64,000 bases of DNA, taken from positions 4,154,001 through 4,218,000 of the forward strand of contig NC_085851.1 in NCBI RefSeq assembly GCF_020906515.1, in the 5' to 3' direction. Shown piece by piece: positions 23,301 to 35,077 of the stretch. A program made the translations under genes and the position numbers. The DNA is from Vanrija pseudolonga. Its lineage: Eukaryota; Basidiomycota; Tremellomycetes; Trichosporonales; Trichosporonaceae. Position 1 is the stretch's first letter; each line of letters begins with the position of its first letter. The notes beneath the pieces were generated by a model. It was not told the DNA's origin. It made no database searches and saw nothing but the letters and a program-made list of their open reading frames with translations.

Positions 23301-24308
23301 TTAAAGGAAGTAGGCGGCGGCGACACCGGCGGCGACGAGGGGGAGGGCGGCGACGGCGGTGCGGGCGGCCGACGAGGGCTTCGAGGCCGAGGCGGAGGGG
23401 GCGGCCGAGGTAGAGCCCGAGGCGGCACCCGAACCCGAGGCGGCGTGCGAGACGGACGAGGTGGTGGCACCGCCAGCCGAAGCCGAGGCACCGCCCGACG
23501 AGGCGGCGGGGGCAGCGCTGGTGCCGGCGGGAGCGCCGCTCGAGGTGGTGCCGGCGGGGGCGCCCGACGACGAGGCAGCAGGAGCGCCCGACGACGAGGC
23601 AGCGGGGGCACCCGACGACGAGGCAGCAGGAGCACCGCTCGAGGCGCCGCCGCTCGAACCGCCGCCGGTGAGGCAGGCGGTCGACGAGCCCTTGAAGACG
23701 GTCAGGGGCGAGGTGTAGGCAGTGTTACCAGTCGCGTCGACGAGCTTGAGGGTAAGCGCCGTGTTGACGGGGAGGTTGACGGTCCACGAGAACTGGTTGG
23801 CGTTGATGCCCTCGGCAATGTTGGCGATGGCGGCGGCGCCCGTCTGGCCGGCGGGGATGGCCGAGCTGGGGTGCGTGTGAGCGGGGACCAGCGGGGCAGT
23901 GTGGGTATATGGGGCGGCGTGGGACATGCGGTTTGCACGGCGCGGCATGGGGATGGCATGGATGCGTCCCCAGCACCGCACAGCGCCCGATCGACGCTGC
24001 TCGCCATCAAGAGACAAACTTACAGGATGAAGGGGGCCTGGCCACCGACCCAGGTGATGAGCGAGGGCTCTGCGGGGGTGTTAGCGTCGGCGACTCGGTA
24101 ACAGCATCCGGGGCGGGTGCACGGGCCTGCGGTCGTTAATCTACTCACGGCACTCGGTGAGGGCAGCCTAGACGACGTCAGCGGGGTGGACGACGACGAT
24201 GGATAAGCCGCACTGCGACGCAGCGGCGTTACTCACGGGGGTGTTGATCGTGTACTGCGCGAGGGCAGTGGCCGCGAGGACGGCAAAGGCAAGGACCTTG
24301 GTGAGCAT
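23301..24308 (-). CDS. Kre9/Knh1-like Ser/Ala-rich GPI-anchored wall protein
   Basis: 233-aa secreted protein: signal peptide (MLTKVLAFAVLAATALA), one Kre9/KNH-type domain (YTINTPAALTECQPSLITW, GGQAPFILSVIPAGQTG, FSWTVNLPVNTALTLKLVDATG), a low-complexity tail with repeated SSGAPAA units, and a C-terminal hydrophobic tail (AALPLVAAGVAAAYFL) after small residues, as needed for GPI anchoring. Four exons with a 19-nt microexon (24149-24167) that encodes A-A-L-T-E-C; introns are 24168-24236, 24070-24148 and 23866-24023. Proteins of this family sit in the wall or plasma membrane of basidiomycetes and are often abundant; the founding members affect beta-1,6-glucan. The splice was chosen because only it rebuilds the conserved ALTECQPSLITW motif in frame. 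Confidence 0.88.
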
Positions 24309-26782
24309 TGTGGTGGATGTTTGGGGATGGAGAGTGCGAGTGGGCGTCTAGAGTTGATCGAGCAGCAAAGTAGAAGAAAGGATGTGAGTTGAGATAGATG
24401 ATGAAGAAGTAAGAAGTGATGGGGGACAGGACGGTGGGTGGGTGGGTGGGTGGTGCGAGTGTGGGCGCTGGCTGGGTGGTGTGGGCACGGTGGGAGCGAC
24501 TCGCGGGTGGTCCGGCTCGCATCCTCGTCCTTTGCGGCTCCTTGTCGATGGCCTCATCTCTCACTCAACTTACTGTGCACCCACCAGCAGCCAAACTGAC
24601 ACTCGTCGCCTCCGACCTGCTTTGCCTGCTAAACCTGCCTGCTAACCCTACGGCCCTACCTCACTCTCGTCTCGTGCCTACACAAGTTCCTAGCGCATAC
24701 CTGATGCCAAACCAACCATGTCCTGATCCATACCGATCTCTCGAGTGGATCCGCCTGCCTGCTGCCTGCTACCTGCTGCTGCCTGCTGCTGCCTGCTCCC
24801 ACTCCCAGGGGTTGGTTAAAAATGTCCCTCGGAGCCCAAATGGGACAAGGGGCCAGCTGGGCAAGCTGGCTCCTCTCGTCCCGTGCCGTGCCGACAGCTG
24901 GTGGCTCTTGCCTAATCGAGACAAAAGCACTCGCGACGAGCAAGCACCAACGACGTCGCCTCGGTGTCGGGGACTGGCGCCAGCTGGCTGCAGGCAAGGC
25001 GGCACATGGTGCATTCAGTCCAGTCTGCATCATGGTTCATGCTACACAATGTCGCGCCGTCAAAAGTGTGCTCATTACATTGCGCTCATCATCCAGCCAT
25101 CTCGCAGCGCAGCCCACGCACCAACCAAGCGCGCCCACTCTATTACTCGAGTGCCAAGCATGCTCTGTGCTCGCTCTGCGCTCTGCGTCGCAGCAAATAC
25201 GCACAGCCCGCAGCCGGCGCCAAGGCTCAGAGAAGGACGCAGGCACAGAGCAGCAGGAAGGCCCGCTGCCTTCTCCCCCTGCCCAGGGTCAGACGCCGAC
25301 GTCAGTGCTTACTTGGGTTCAGACGCACCCTTACCCAACCCCCACTTTCGTCCACATATAGCGGGACGCCGCATGCGTGAGGGCCGGGTGGTGTGCGTGA
25401 GCCCATGCATGTACGCATGCGTCGTAGGCAGGCGAACGCTGCTCACGCTCCTCACGCCGTCACTCTCTAACGCCGACGGCGGCCGGGAGCCGGCGCAGCA
25501 GCAGCGAGGTCTGCACGCTGCTCCTCGTCACCCCGCTCGCTTGTCGTGGTGATCAACACTCGATGCTCCCCCCTCGTCGCGACCCACGACGACGCGCCGC
25601 GCCGCTCACCGCCTCCGCCACCACCGACGCCGCCGCCGCCGCCGCCGAAAGCCACACTCCCAGGCCAGAGGCAGCAGCCACGGCGCCACCGGCCCGCGTT
25701 TCCGCTGCCTGCTACTACTCGCGGCGGCCGAGCACGTGTGGGTACGTGCGCGGCACCTTGCGGCGGCGGCGGCGGTCCCCGCCTGAGACGACAGTGTCTG
25801 TTCATCTTCTGCCTTATCAGCCTGCATACGAGCGGTCATGCGAGCCAAGCTACCATGCGAGCTCGACATCACACTGCAGCCACGGCAGCCATTGATTGCA
25901 GACATTGCAGCCGCCCATACCGCATGCCGCATGCCGCACCTCCCCCCACCCGCCCTCGGCCACCCCGTCAATCATAACGGCACGAGGTGTCACCGTGCCT
26001 CCCTCCGTGTCGGACGTACCGACCCGACAAGACGACGGCTGACACAATGCCGGCGTGTGTTGCTGCCCACCACCACCAAGGTCAGGCGACTGACGACAGA
26101 CTAGATGTCCAACTGACACTGAGTGACTGCGGCATATGCATTGCTACCTGCCGAGTGCAGCTAGCAGCGCTGCTGTGACACCTGACACCTGACACCCGCA
26201 GCTCACGTTGTCGTCGTCGGCCTCATCGTTGTCAACCCTGCCTCTGCCTTATCTACCGTGCCGCGTGCCGCGTCCAACCATGACAACGGTGTGCTTTTCT
26301 TATCTCCTCTGTGGCCGTGGCCCCGCTCTCGACTCGACTCACACACGATGCACTCCTTTGCATCACTACGATACAGTGAAATAATACGGTGCGTGCGAAC
26401 GCGGACATGAACACGACGACAACGACTGCGGCCGTCTAAGCGAGCCTCTATTGACAAACGGGGGAGCGGAGCGGTGCGCTCGATTACAACAGCCAGCGCT
26501 GGATGTGGGGGGCGTGGCGGGGACATGGGAGGGGCGTGGGGCGTGGGGCGTGCGTGACAGCGTGAAGCGGAACGATGGTGGTGATGAGTGGGGGTGTGTG
26601 GGAAGAGGGGGAGAGGGGAGGGATGTTTGCGGGTCGTGGTCGGGACAATGCGCGGGTCACGGTTGCAAGGCGTTTGCGTCGCAGCTGCCCCCCTATGCGC
26701 ATCCATCCGCAGCAGGTGGCATGGACAATGTAATGGGTGCCAACCCCTGCCAAGATTGTACTGCGCTGGGCACGCTCGCTCG
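24309..26782. other. Large intergenic region, 2.5 kb
   Basis: The largest gene-free stretch of the window. It has a cctgcctgct-type short repeat at about 24627-24800, GC-rich triplet runs (cgccgc) near 25620-25650 and three tgacacc units at 26177-26197. A long plus-strand open frame (24416-25552) has no ATG context, domain or codon pattern that looks real. Nothing supported. Confidence 0.4.
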
Positions 26783-28505
26783 TTACCTACGCGAACGCTT
26801 GCGCGGGGCAAAGAGGCGCCCGAGGACCCAGCGGCCGAGCACGGTGACCACGCCGACACCGGGCGTGGCACTGACGACCGTCGCGAGCAGGGGCACGAGC
26901 CCGGCATGGTGGCGCGAGCGTGGATATCTGTCCTCGATCGCGCGGCGGACGCACGAGTACACGAGCGCATCGTCGACGGCAAACACGCGGGCGACGGTCC
27001 GCAGGCGCGACATGATCGGCCCATCCCGCTGGAGCTGGAGCGACACGACGGCCTTGTCGGAATAGTCGGGGTGCGTCGCGGACGCGAGCGCCTTGTCCGT
27101 GTCGCTATCGCCACTCGAAGAGCGGACGTGGGTCGTGGGGCTCAGGCGCGGTGCCATGGGGCCTGTGTGTGGTGTGTTAGCATCGTCATGCATCTGCATT
27201 CTTCATGTCATCGCCGCCCGTTGCCCGACTTACCGACGACAATCTCACACACGTCAATGCCCGCCGACGCCAGCTCGCTGCGCAGAATCCGTGCCGTTTC
27301 CGCACGCGCTGTGGCGATCAGCTGGGGCGCTCCGGCCGGCGCCCCAAAGCTGGGAGCACGCAGCTCGAGCTCGTCGACACAGCCCGACGTCTCGACAAAC
27401 AGCACACGGCCGTGGGGGCTGCCGGCGCCACGGGGCTGGGCGAGCAGATCACCGAGCGCGCGAACTACACAGAGGGGGTCGAGCACGTGAGCACGGTAGA
27501 GCGCCACGAGGGCCTCTTCGTCGGCTCGGACAAGCGACGACGCCGGCAGGTCGATGATCGGCGCCACATCGGTGGGGAGGGTATCGGCCAGCGTGTGTGG
27601 GATGTCGGGCGAGCGCGGCGGCCGTCCGGGGATTGCAGTCGGCGCGGCGCAAACGATCGCGACGAGCGCCAGGCCATTGTCGCGGCAGTATGCGCGCACC
27701 GTCTCGCCGGCGTGGGCAAAGCGGCCTCCGCGCTTCGGTGGCGAGGGTGGCGCCGAGGCCGGGTAAGTAAAGAAACCGTCGTCCGAGTCGTCGACGACAA
27801 CGGGAACAACCGCGCCGGTGTGACCCGGATCGCGGGCCTGGAGGCGCTTCTGTACGCCCGACCACGCGAGGAGCAGGGTCGACAGCGGGGCAGATAGCGG
27901 CGGCGCGATAGGACCGTTCATGGATGCCGTCGTCGTCGCGACGGGCACGAACGGAAAGACAGTGTAGCCGGATTTTGCCAGTCTAAGCGTGAGACTTTGG
28001 CCCGTGGCTGCGATAAGTCAGACAAGTGCGCCAAGTCAGGTGGCGATAGCCGTAAGGCTGGCTACGACTTACCGTCGGCAGCGCCAACAACTACTACGGC
28101 TAGGCCGCTTCCGCTCTCGAGGGCACGGCGAGGAGGCGGAGCATTGACGCGGGATCCGATGCCCACGAGGCCGAGGGCGGCGCGGACCCGGTCGTTGACG
28201 AGCGACACGCCGGCCTCGAGCGAGAGGGAGAGGAGGGCGGTGATGTCCTGGCTGAGTGAGATGAGCGTGGACGACGACGACAGCGATGACGACGACAGCC
28301 CGGGCGGTGGGCTTGTCGGCAAGGTGGCGGCGGTGGACGTTGAGAATGGGAAGCGGTCGCCTGCTGTCGTGTAGTGGTGATGCTGCTGTTGGTGGTGGTG
28401 GTGGCCTGGGGATGGGCGCTGGTGCAGCTGGTTGTGGTGATACTGGTGTGCGTGTCTGTGATACTGGTTGTGCTGCTTTTGATCGTACGTCGTTGGGGAC
28501 GGCAT
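26783..28505 (-). CDS. DUF1776-type Rossmann-fold (short-chain dehydrogenase-like) protein
   Basis: 528 aa in three exons (introns 28008-28072 and 27163-27233). The N-terminal third is His/Gln/Ser-rich (HHHHQQQHHHY). The fold starts at GSGLAVVVVGAADATGQSL, a nucleotide-binding-like strand-turn, followed by RLAKSGYTVFPFVPVA, the acidic strand VVPVVVDD, FAHAGETVRAYCRDNGLALV, YRAHVLDPLCVVRAL and RVLFVETSG. This order fits the fungal DUF1776 family (relatives of yeast Pbr1), which keep the SDR fold but lack a clear catalytic YxxxK; I see none here either. The C-terminus is hydrophobic then very basic (FAPRKRSRR). Function unknown; possibly membrane-associated. The gene is divergent from the F-box gene to its right, sharing a 0.95-kb promoter region. 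Confidence 0.7.
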
Positions 28506-29459
28506 GGTGTGTGTGTGAGCCGAGGAGGGTGATGGAGAGGATGTGTGAGAGAGAGGAGATGTGATGATGGCTGGGTGTTTGTTTGTGTTGTTGCTGGGCG
28601 GGGTGGGAACGAGCGGAACGGCGACGAGAGGGGTGTGACGGCGGGTGTGATAAGAGGGCCGCGCTTTGTGCGAGTGGGACACTGGCACAGAGATCAGACG
28701 TCCATGACGGAGAGCGCGTGATGATGATGTGGGGGCAAGAAGCACAACTGATCCGGGGAAAGAAGAATGAAGAGCAAGAGAGTGCTTGTGCCGATGAGAA
28801 GTCGAAGCAAGATGGCGACGAGATGGCGACGACGAACGAGGACAGACGACGACTGCGAGGCGTGTTTCCCATTCCACGGCGAGTCAGCTCAGTGGACGGC
28901 GTACATGCAATGCATACCGCGCACTCCGGGTACAGCTCTCTCCTCGCTCACTCTGCATGCTCTGCATGCTCTGCTGTATCTCTCCGCATTGCATCTCTCT
29001 CTCCCCTGCCCACATTGTACCTTGTCCTTGTTCTCATCCGCCCTACCAGCAGTGGAAGTTCTGGACTTTTCGTGTCCTGGCAGCTGGCTGGCAGTCTCGT
29101 CGACGCGCGCGCTACTCTGAATTGGCGCCAATTCAGCGCCTGCAGCAGCCCCAGTCGCGTCATTTGAATAGCACCCCTCTTCCCGTGTCTGTGGCCGTCA
29201 CGATGTGATCTATAGCAAGAATGCATGCTGCACCACCCCGAGACACCTCCATGCCGTAATTCAGTTCTCACGCGTTGCGGGGTGCAGGGGTGATATGAGT
29301 CTCGCGTGGGTGACGCGTGGGAGACACGTGGCATGTCACGTGACTACGTCGGAATGTCGTATGACGCGCTCGAGCTGACCACCAGATCCACATCCTGCAT
29401 CTCTCTCGCCCCCCTCCTTGTCCACTTCCTGTCCATCTCGCGACCCGAACTCACACCTA
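28506..29459. other. Shared divergent promoter region
   Basis: About 950 bases between two divergently transcribed genes. Contains tgctctgcatgctctgc-type short repeats at 28950-28975. No gene recognised. Confidence 0.45.
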
Positions 29460-31781
29460 ATGGCCACGACAGACCCGCTCGCAGCCCTAGGACACGACAT
29501 CTTTGTCGACGTGCTCTCGGACCTCGGCCCGCGCGACCTCGTCCACGCAGAGCAGGTATCCCGCGCGTGGGCCGACGCGGCGGACAAGCACGCAGTGGCG
29601 CTCTGGCGCGCGGCATGCTACGCCGACGACGTCGAGCCCGCTCTCCTGTCCAGTTGCGAGCGGTACACGGCCGGTGCGGCGTGGCTGACCGACCGGGACG
29701 AGGTCAATGCCCGCCTCAACCCCTATGCCTTGCTGCGGCGCGAGACGGAGGGCGAGGGGGGTCAAGGCGCTGAGCGGAAGCGGCACGTCAACTGGCGCTA
29801 TCTTTGTGAGTAGATGCGTGGGGGGGGGGGGGGCGGGCGGGTGGTGTTGCCATACTGCAACGGAAGGGGCGAAGAGGAAGGGGCCACGGTGTCGGCCTCG
29901 GAGCAAGGTGGCGACTGTACCCACCACTGTGTGGCATGTCACCCCTGCACACGACCACAACCACGACCACGACCCGCTCACACCACACCGCAGGCAAATC
30001 CCACGCCGAGCTCGAATCTTCATGGAAGCGCGCTCGCTCCCGAGTACGCTGGCTGACGCCACCCACCAACGCCGTGTGGCGCATCAAGTCGCTTCTCGAC
30101 GAGAATGTCTTGCTTTGCACGTCGCGGACCGAGGCGTTTGGTCTCGTCGCCATCGACCGCAGCACGTCGCAGCTACTGTTCTCGATCAATGGCGTTGCGT
30201 CGTGGACCCACCTTGAAGCGGGGCGCGGGTTTGCCGTGTTCGACCGCGCAGAGATCGAGTCAGACGATGACGATGTCGCCGCCGCGACGAGTGGTGAGTC
30301 CGCCCCCTCCCTTTGGCTACGACACTGACGCCACGCCACGACAGTCGACTCGGTGTTCGAGGTCTGGCGCAACAACAATGCCCGGTCACGCCCTGGCGCG
30401 CTACCCGCGTCCGGCTCGTCACCAATAGCCCACACGGCCGAGTCGCACTACATCTGGGGCAACGACCTGTCCCCGCCGGGCGAGTACAAGCCGGGCGACG
30501 CGAGTGTGCCCCTCCCACCTGGGCACATGGAGTTCTACCGCATCCTCTCGCCCCCCGTGCGTTGCCTGGCGTTCAGGCTGCACGTCGACGACGCAGACGG
30601 GCCGCTGCCGCGTGCCGTGCTCGCTGCATGTGGCTTGCCGGCGCTGTACATCTGGCATTTGGAGGAGGAGAGGCCTATGCAGGTCATCAAGCGCACCGGC
30701 GCGGACAGGGGAAGAGTCAACGTGAGTGTCAAGGTCACTGGTGGTGCTGACGCCGATGGACAGTATATTGAGCTCGACGACCACCACATCTTCGTGTGCC
30801 ACGGCCGCCAGATGCACGTCTACTCGCGCGCGACCGGCCTCCAGGTGGTCTCGTTCCCGCAGGTTGGAGTGCCCGCCCGCGACGCCGCAGCAGTGGCATT
30901 CCCGCTGCGCATCGCAGAAGACTTCAAGGCCATCCCCGACGAGGAGCGGCAGCGCCAGGAACAGGAAATGGTGTACGGGTGTGGCGTCCCCGCGCTCATC
31001 GGCCGCGCCAACGTCGTCGGCGCGGTGCGCGGCGAGCCTGGCTTCGACGCGGCGATCGCGCTCGGCATCGCGAGACATCCTATTCGTATTCGGCCCGACC
31101 AGGAAGTGGACGTCGACTATGAGTTTACCGCGTGAGTAGCTACACATTGGTCCTGCGGAGCTAACACGCCCAGGTGCCACTTCACGTCGTCTGACCTCGT
31201 CTGCGCGACCAAGACTGGGGCCGTGTTCGTTGTCCGGCGCTACACCGACGTGCTCAACCAGTCGGTCACGCTGCCCGAGGAGGAGCGCGCGGCGTTCATT
31301 GCACTCAACACGTTTGTAATTGGCATGGCCACACCGCTCAAGTGGCTCACAACTTATCGCGACCGCATAGCGATTGTCACGGTGGGTAGATGAAGCAGCA
31401 CAGCGGTTCATCTAACACTTGCCAGCAATTCAACGTCGTCGTCATGGACGGCAAGCAATTCCCCGACATGCCCCGCGGCCCCACGCCTGCCCCGGTACCA
31501 GGCCTCGCCTCGTCCCGCCCCAAGCTCCAGGCGCATGTGTTGCTGGGCAACCACCCGCAGGCGGTCAAGATGGCGTCGTGCGTCCAGATGGACTACAGGA
31601 GCCTATACCTCACGTACTGGGCGCTCGGCGAGTTTGAGGGCGCGAGACACATGCCAGACGAGCAGGCTGTGCCGACATTCCCGCCGCCTGGTGAGTTGAA
31701 GGCCTTGGGACATTGCTGACGATAGACGCGTTGGCCGAGTTTGGGATGTGCGTCAAGGTTTGGAGCTTTGGGCCGGAGTAG
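29460..31781 (+). CDS. F-box protein with propeller-like C-terminal region (family B, member 1)
   Basis: 639 aa, seven exons; introns 29806-29993, 30294-30344, 30722-30763, 31132-31173, 31382-31425 and 31691-31725. The N-terminus is a classical F-box at about residues 5-50 (LGHDIFVDVLSDLGPRDLVH, QVSRAWADAA, LWRAACYAD), the Skp1-binding element of SCF ubiquitin ligases. The remainder has repeated strand patterns (LLCTSRTEAFGLVAIDR, HHIFVCHGRQMHVYSRATG, LVCATKTGAVFVVRRY, RIAIVTQFNVVVMDG) like a degenerate WD40/beta-propeller. The segment TLPEEERAAFIALNT and the MDYRSLYL end align with the proteins at 40.3-42.4 and 42.8-44.8 kb, so these three are paralogues. Intron 1 contains a 14-G run at 29820-29833. 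Target unknown. Confidence 0.85.
29820..29845 (+). repeat. 14-guanine run with further G-tracts inside intron 1
   Basis: Fourteen consecutive G, followed by gggc, gggt and ggtg tracts, right after the 5' splice site of the F-box gene. Such a strand could fold as a G-quadruplex in the pre-mRNA; homopolymer length is also likely to vary. Confidence 0.6.
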
Positions 31782-32462
31782 AGGGAGTCCGGTATTGGCG
31801 AGGTGGGGATAGGGGGACCACTCGGCCGGCATGCAACAACGTGCATCGGACACGACTGTAAGCGACGAGCGCTGCTCGCAGACGTTAGTAATAACAACCA
31901 TGAGCGAAGAGGGAGGAGATGTGACGTGCTGCAAGCGTTCCTCTCAGTCGGTTGGACAGAAGTAGAACAATGATGGCCACTGACAGTATTCGGCGCCGAC
32001 CCCGTCTGACCGCCACGGCACCGTGACGCCATCCACCAAAGCGCAGCGGCTATTTACGCAGTGCTAATCGCCGTCCCTGGAGGGGCTCGAGATTCCGAAC
32101 GATACGAGCGAGCACGCGATGGCACAGGCAGCAAGCAGCTGGGGGCAAGTCGGGGACCAAGCTGCAGTCGCCGATATCCGCACCACCACCACCATTGGCC
32201 GTGGCACTGTGCTATGGCGCACGGCGAACGTCGCACGGTCCGCTCCTCGTCGTCGTCGCGACTAACGAGCCGCAGGCAACCGTTCATGTATTTGTCGGTT
32301 CAGACACGCTAGCAGCGATCGAGCAGCGAAGAATGACACAATCTCACGACATGGGTGGTGTGGGTGAGACAGCGGTGAAGTGGCTTGACGGGTGGCAGCA
32401 CTACTGTAGCGCGCGATAAAAGGCAGCCGACTCGTCCAAGACAAGCAGCACCACACCGTACA
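31782..32462. other. Intergenic, promoter of the UNC93-like gene
   Basis: Nothing recognised except an A-rich gataaaagg element at 32415-32423, about 45 bases before the next ATG. Confidence 0.45.
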
Positions 32463-34220
32463 ATGACGACGGCCCAGCCTGACACCGCCGAGAACGAGCT
32501 ACACGCCGTCGCGCACCTCGAGATGGGCACCAAGCGCGCCGACGACGCGTGGTGGCGCAGCCCCATCGCCGCGGCGTTCGTGCTCGGCCTGTGCAACTTT
32601 ACTGCCCCGGGCAGTGAGCTCACGTCAACTTGGCCCCGCTGACCACACCGCAGTCTGGGTGGCCGTCAACTCGCTCGGGGGCGGCGGCGAGTCGAGCCCG
32701 CACCTCGTCAACGCGGCGAACGCGCTGACGTTTTGCCTGATGATCGCCACGGCGTTCCTGAGTCCGGCTATCACGTACGTCCTGGCGACGCTGCCTCTGG
32801 TCGGTTTGCTTCGCGCTCGCTGACGCTCGCGCAGCAACAAAGTCGGCGTCAACGTCGCCCTCTTCCTCGGCGGCATCGGCTTCGCGCCGTACGTCGGCGG
32901 GCTGTACGCGAACAACGTGCACGGCGTGCGCTGGGTCGTGGTGTTTGGCGCCGCGACGTGCGGGCTGAGCGCGGGGCTGTTCTACGCGCTCGAGGCGGCC
33001 GTGGCGATCAGCTATCCGGAGAAGGAGCGCTTGGGCCTCGTGTTGGGTATTTGGATGGTGTGGCGCGTGCTGGGGCAGGCTATCGGCGGGGCCATCAATG
33101 TGAGGGGAGGGAGCAGAAGTGGTAGGGGGCGCTGACAACCGCCCAGCTCGGCCTCAACGCAACCCGCGCGCAGGCCGGCGCCATCAACCCCAACGTCTAC
33201 ATCGTCTTCATCGCCCTCCAGTGTATCGGCCCGCTGAGCGCGTTCCTCCTGCCCCGTCCGCACCAGATCCGGCGCCGCGATGGCAAGGAGGTGACATTCT
33301 ACACGCCGTTCAGGTTCGGGCAGGAGCTCAAAGAGACAGCGAGGGTGCTGGTCTCGAAGGAGGTGGGTACACAGAGAGGAGAGGGTGGGGCTCGCATGCA
33401 CGCTGACGCGTGCTCGCAGTTCCTCCTCGTCATCCCCCTCATCGTACAGGGCGTCTTCCCAGAGTCGTACAACAACACGTACATGGCGAACCACTTCACG
33501 GTGCGCGCGCGCGCGCTGGGCTCGTTCGTCATGGCGCTGGGGTGCATGGTCGTGGCGGTGATTCTGGGCGTAAGTGGCACCCGCCTTCCCCAAGCAGGGC
33601 TCACCTCGCGCAGTGGTTCCTCGACGCAAAGAAGTTCTCCCTCCGCACCCGCGCCCGCGCATCCTTCGCCTGGGTGATTGGCTTCCGCGCCGCCCTGTGG
33701 ACGTGGGCACTTGTTATCAACGCGCACTTCCCCACCCGGGAAGCCGTCGACTGGAACTCGCCGTACTTTGGGCGCACGTTCGCCCTGTACGTCCTCATCG
33801 GGACGAACTTCCAGGAGAACTACATGTGGCTCTACTTTATCATGCACTATGGTGAGTCGGGGCGGAGCCGCGGGCCGAATGTCCGCGGCAAGGCAACTCC
33901 CAGGCCCCTCGCCTGACAGCAGGCTCGCTAACGCTCGCTTGCTTCCAGTCGCCAAAACACCCCAAGACGCCGTGCGCACCGCGTCCCTCCTGCGCGCGAT
34001 CGAATCCGCCGCCCAGGCCGTCGCGTACGGCACGAGCGCGATACCGCAGTTCAAGCTCATCGAGCAGGCGGGCGTCAACCTCGCCATTTGGGGCGCAGCG
34101 CTGCTGCCTACATGGCTGATTGTGCGGCGCATCGGGGTGGATTTGAATGGGCCTGAGGAGGAGGGGGAGAAGGGGGTGGATGGGAAGGAGGGGGCTGTGG
34201 TGGAGGAGAAGGGCGAGTAG
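32463..34220 (+). CDS. UNC93-like MFS membrane protein (paralogue of 6915-8596)
   Basis: 470 aa, seven exons; introns 32614-32653, 32775-32834, 33100-33146, 33363-33419, 33570-33613 and 33852-33948. The sequence parallels the copy at 6.9-8.6 kb through its whole length: LGLCNFTAPG, VNSLGGGGESS, NALTFCLMIATAFLS, NKVGVNVALFLGGIGFAPY, GAATCGLSAGLFYALEAAVA, FLLPRPHQIRRRDGKEV, HFTVRARALGSFVMAL, WNSPYFGRTFALYVL and ESAAQAVAYGTSAIP. About ten to twelve membrane segments, with a short acidic C-terminal tail (EEEGEKGVDGKEG). The family belongs to the MFS fold; the substrate is not known. Of its six introns, four match positions in the paralogue. Followed after 150 bases by a convergent family A gene. 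Confidence 0.87.
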
Positions 34221-34372
34221 GCCGCTCCGCTGTATGGCGGAAGCACAGCTCGGATTCGACGAGGTGGCATCCAGTGCATCCCTCTATTGAATAATTCTAT
34301 AAAAATATACAGACTACCACGCATACGCCATTGCCTCGGGGTGGTCAGCTCACCGCCTGAGCATCAGACTCA

Positions 34373-35077
34373 TCAAGTGTGACGCCGCAGACCTATGCGC
34401 TCACCGCCCTCATACACAGTGTGCACGGGATCGACGTTGCAGATGAGGTACCCATACCAGCATGCGAGGCCCCTGACACCAAAGCGCGCCACGTAGCAGC
34501 AAGTCTCGGCGAGGACGAGGGCTGTGGCCCGGGAGCGGAGGTACATCCAGAGGGGGGGGCAGCGTGTCTGCGCCGCGACGAGGTGGCCCACCGTGAGGGT
34601 GTGGTCGGCGTACATCCAGCGCAGGGTAAGCAGGTCGCGCCTGTCGATGAAGCTGGAGCGACCGGGCTTGTTCGTCGGATCGGGGAGGAGGAGGGGGAGG
34701 CGGGCGGCGTCGACGCTGCGCGCCATGGCCGCGGGCTGATACAGCTCGAAGCCGATGAAGACCTGGCGAGCATGGCACACGTAGTGGAACGCCGCGAGTA
34801 TGTTTGTGGCGTTGAAGTTGCTATCTGCGTGTAGGAGGCCGCCGGCAAGGTATTCCCTGAGCTCGGCTATGCGTCCGTCCCAGCGCGCAGCAAACGTCGC
34901 GAGGGACGGGAGGGTGCCGGCGAGGAAGGACTCCATCTGCTCCGGGGTGACGCCGGCCGGGCAGTACGTGCGGTAGTCATTGTCCGTGAGGCCGCACCAC
35001 CTGTCGTGGGGGCCGCGCTCGGCCTCGGGGAGTTGGAGGCCTTGGAGGACTTGCTGCGCGGTGGTGGGAGGGGGCAT
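34373..35077 (-). CDS. Family A protein of unknown function
   Basis: 234 aa, single exon, start at the ATG before PPPTTAQQV. It aligns from end to end with the gene at the left edge: QVLQGLQLPEAERGPHD, CGLTDNDY, VTPEQMESFLAGTLPSLATF, LHADSNFN, RLPLLLPD and the hallmark CPPLWMYLRSRATAL preceded by TLRWMYAD. Unlike the other two members it lacks the basic KRRR-type C-terminus and ends after a short hydrophobic stretch (ACWYGYLICNVDPVHTVYEG). No signal peptide. No known domain recognised. It is tail-to-tail with the UNC93-like gene; near the window's left edge another family A gene and the other UNC93-like gene are also neighbours, with three genes' worth of sequence in between. Confidence 0.72.
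   Translation of the reverse strand: MPPPTTAQQVLQGLQLPEAERGPHDRWCGLTDNDYRTYCPAGVTPEQMESFLAGTLPSLATFAARWDGRIAELREYLAGGLLHADSNFNATNILAAFHYVCHARQVFIGFELYQPAAMARSVDAARLPLLLPDPTNKPGRSSFIDRRDLLTLRWMYADHTLTVGHLVAAQTRCPPLWMYLRSRATALVLAETCCYVARFGVRGLACWYGYLICNVDPVHTVYEGGERIGLRRHT

Noticed and set aside
24416-25552. 378-codon plus-strand open frame in the largest intergenic region
   Set aside because: No domain, no signal or membrane pattern that persists, and cysteine/serine/proline-rich translation of short repeats. Treated as chance.
26203-27114. Minus-strand frame of about 300 codons overlapping the DUF1776 gene
   Set aside because: It overlaps the third exon in another frame and has low-complexity Pro/His/Thr content, while the alternative frame carries the conserved protein.
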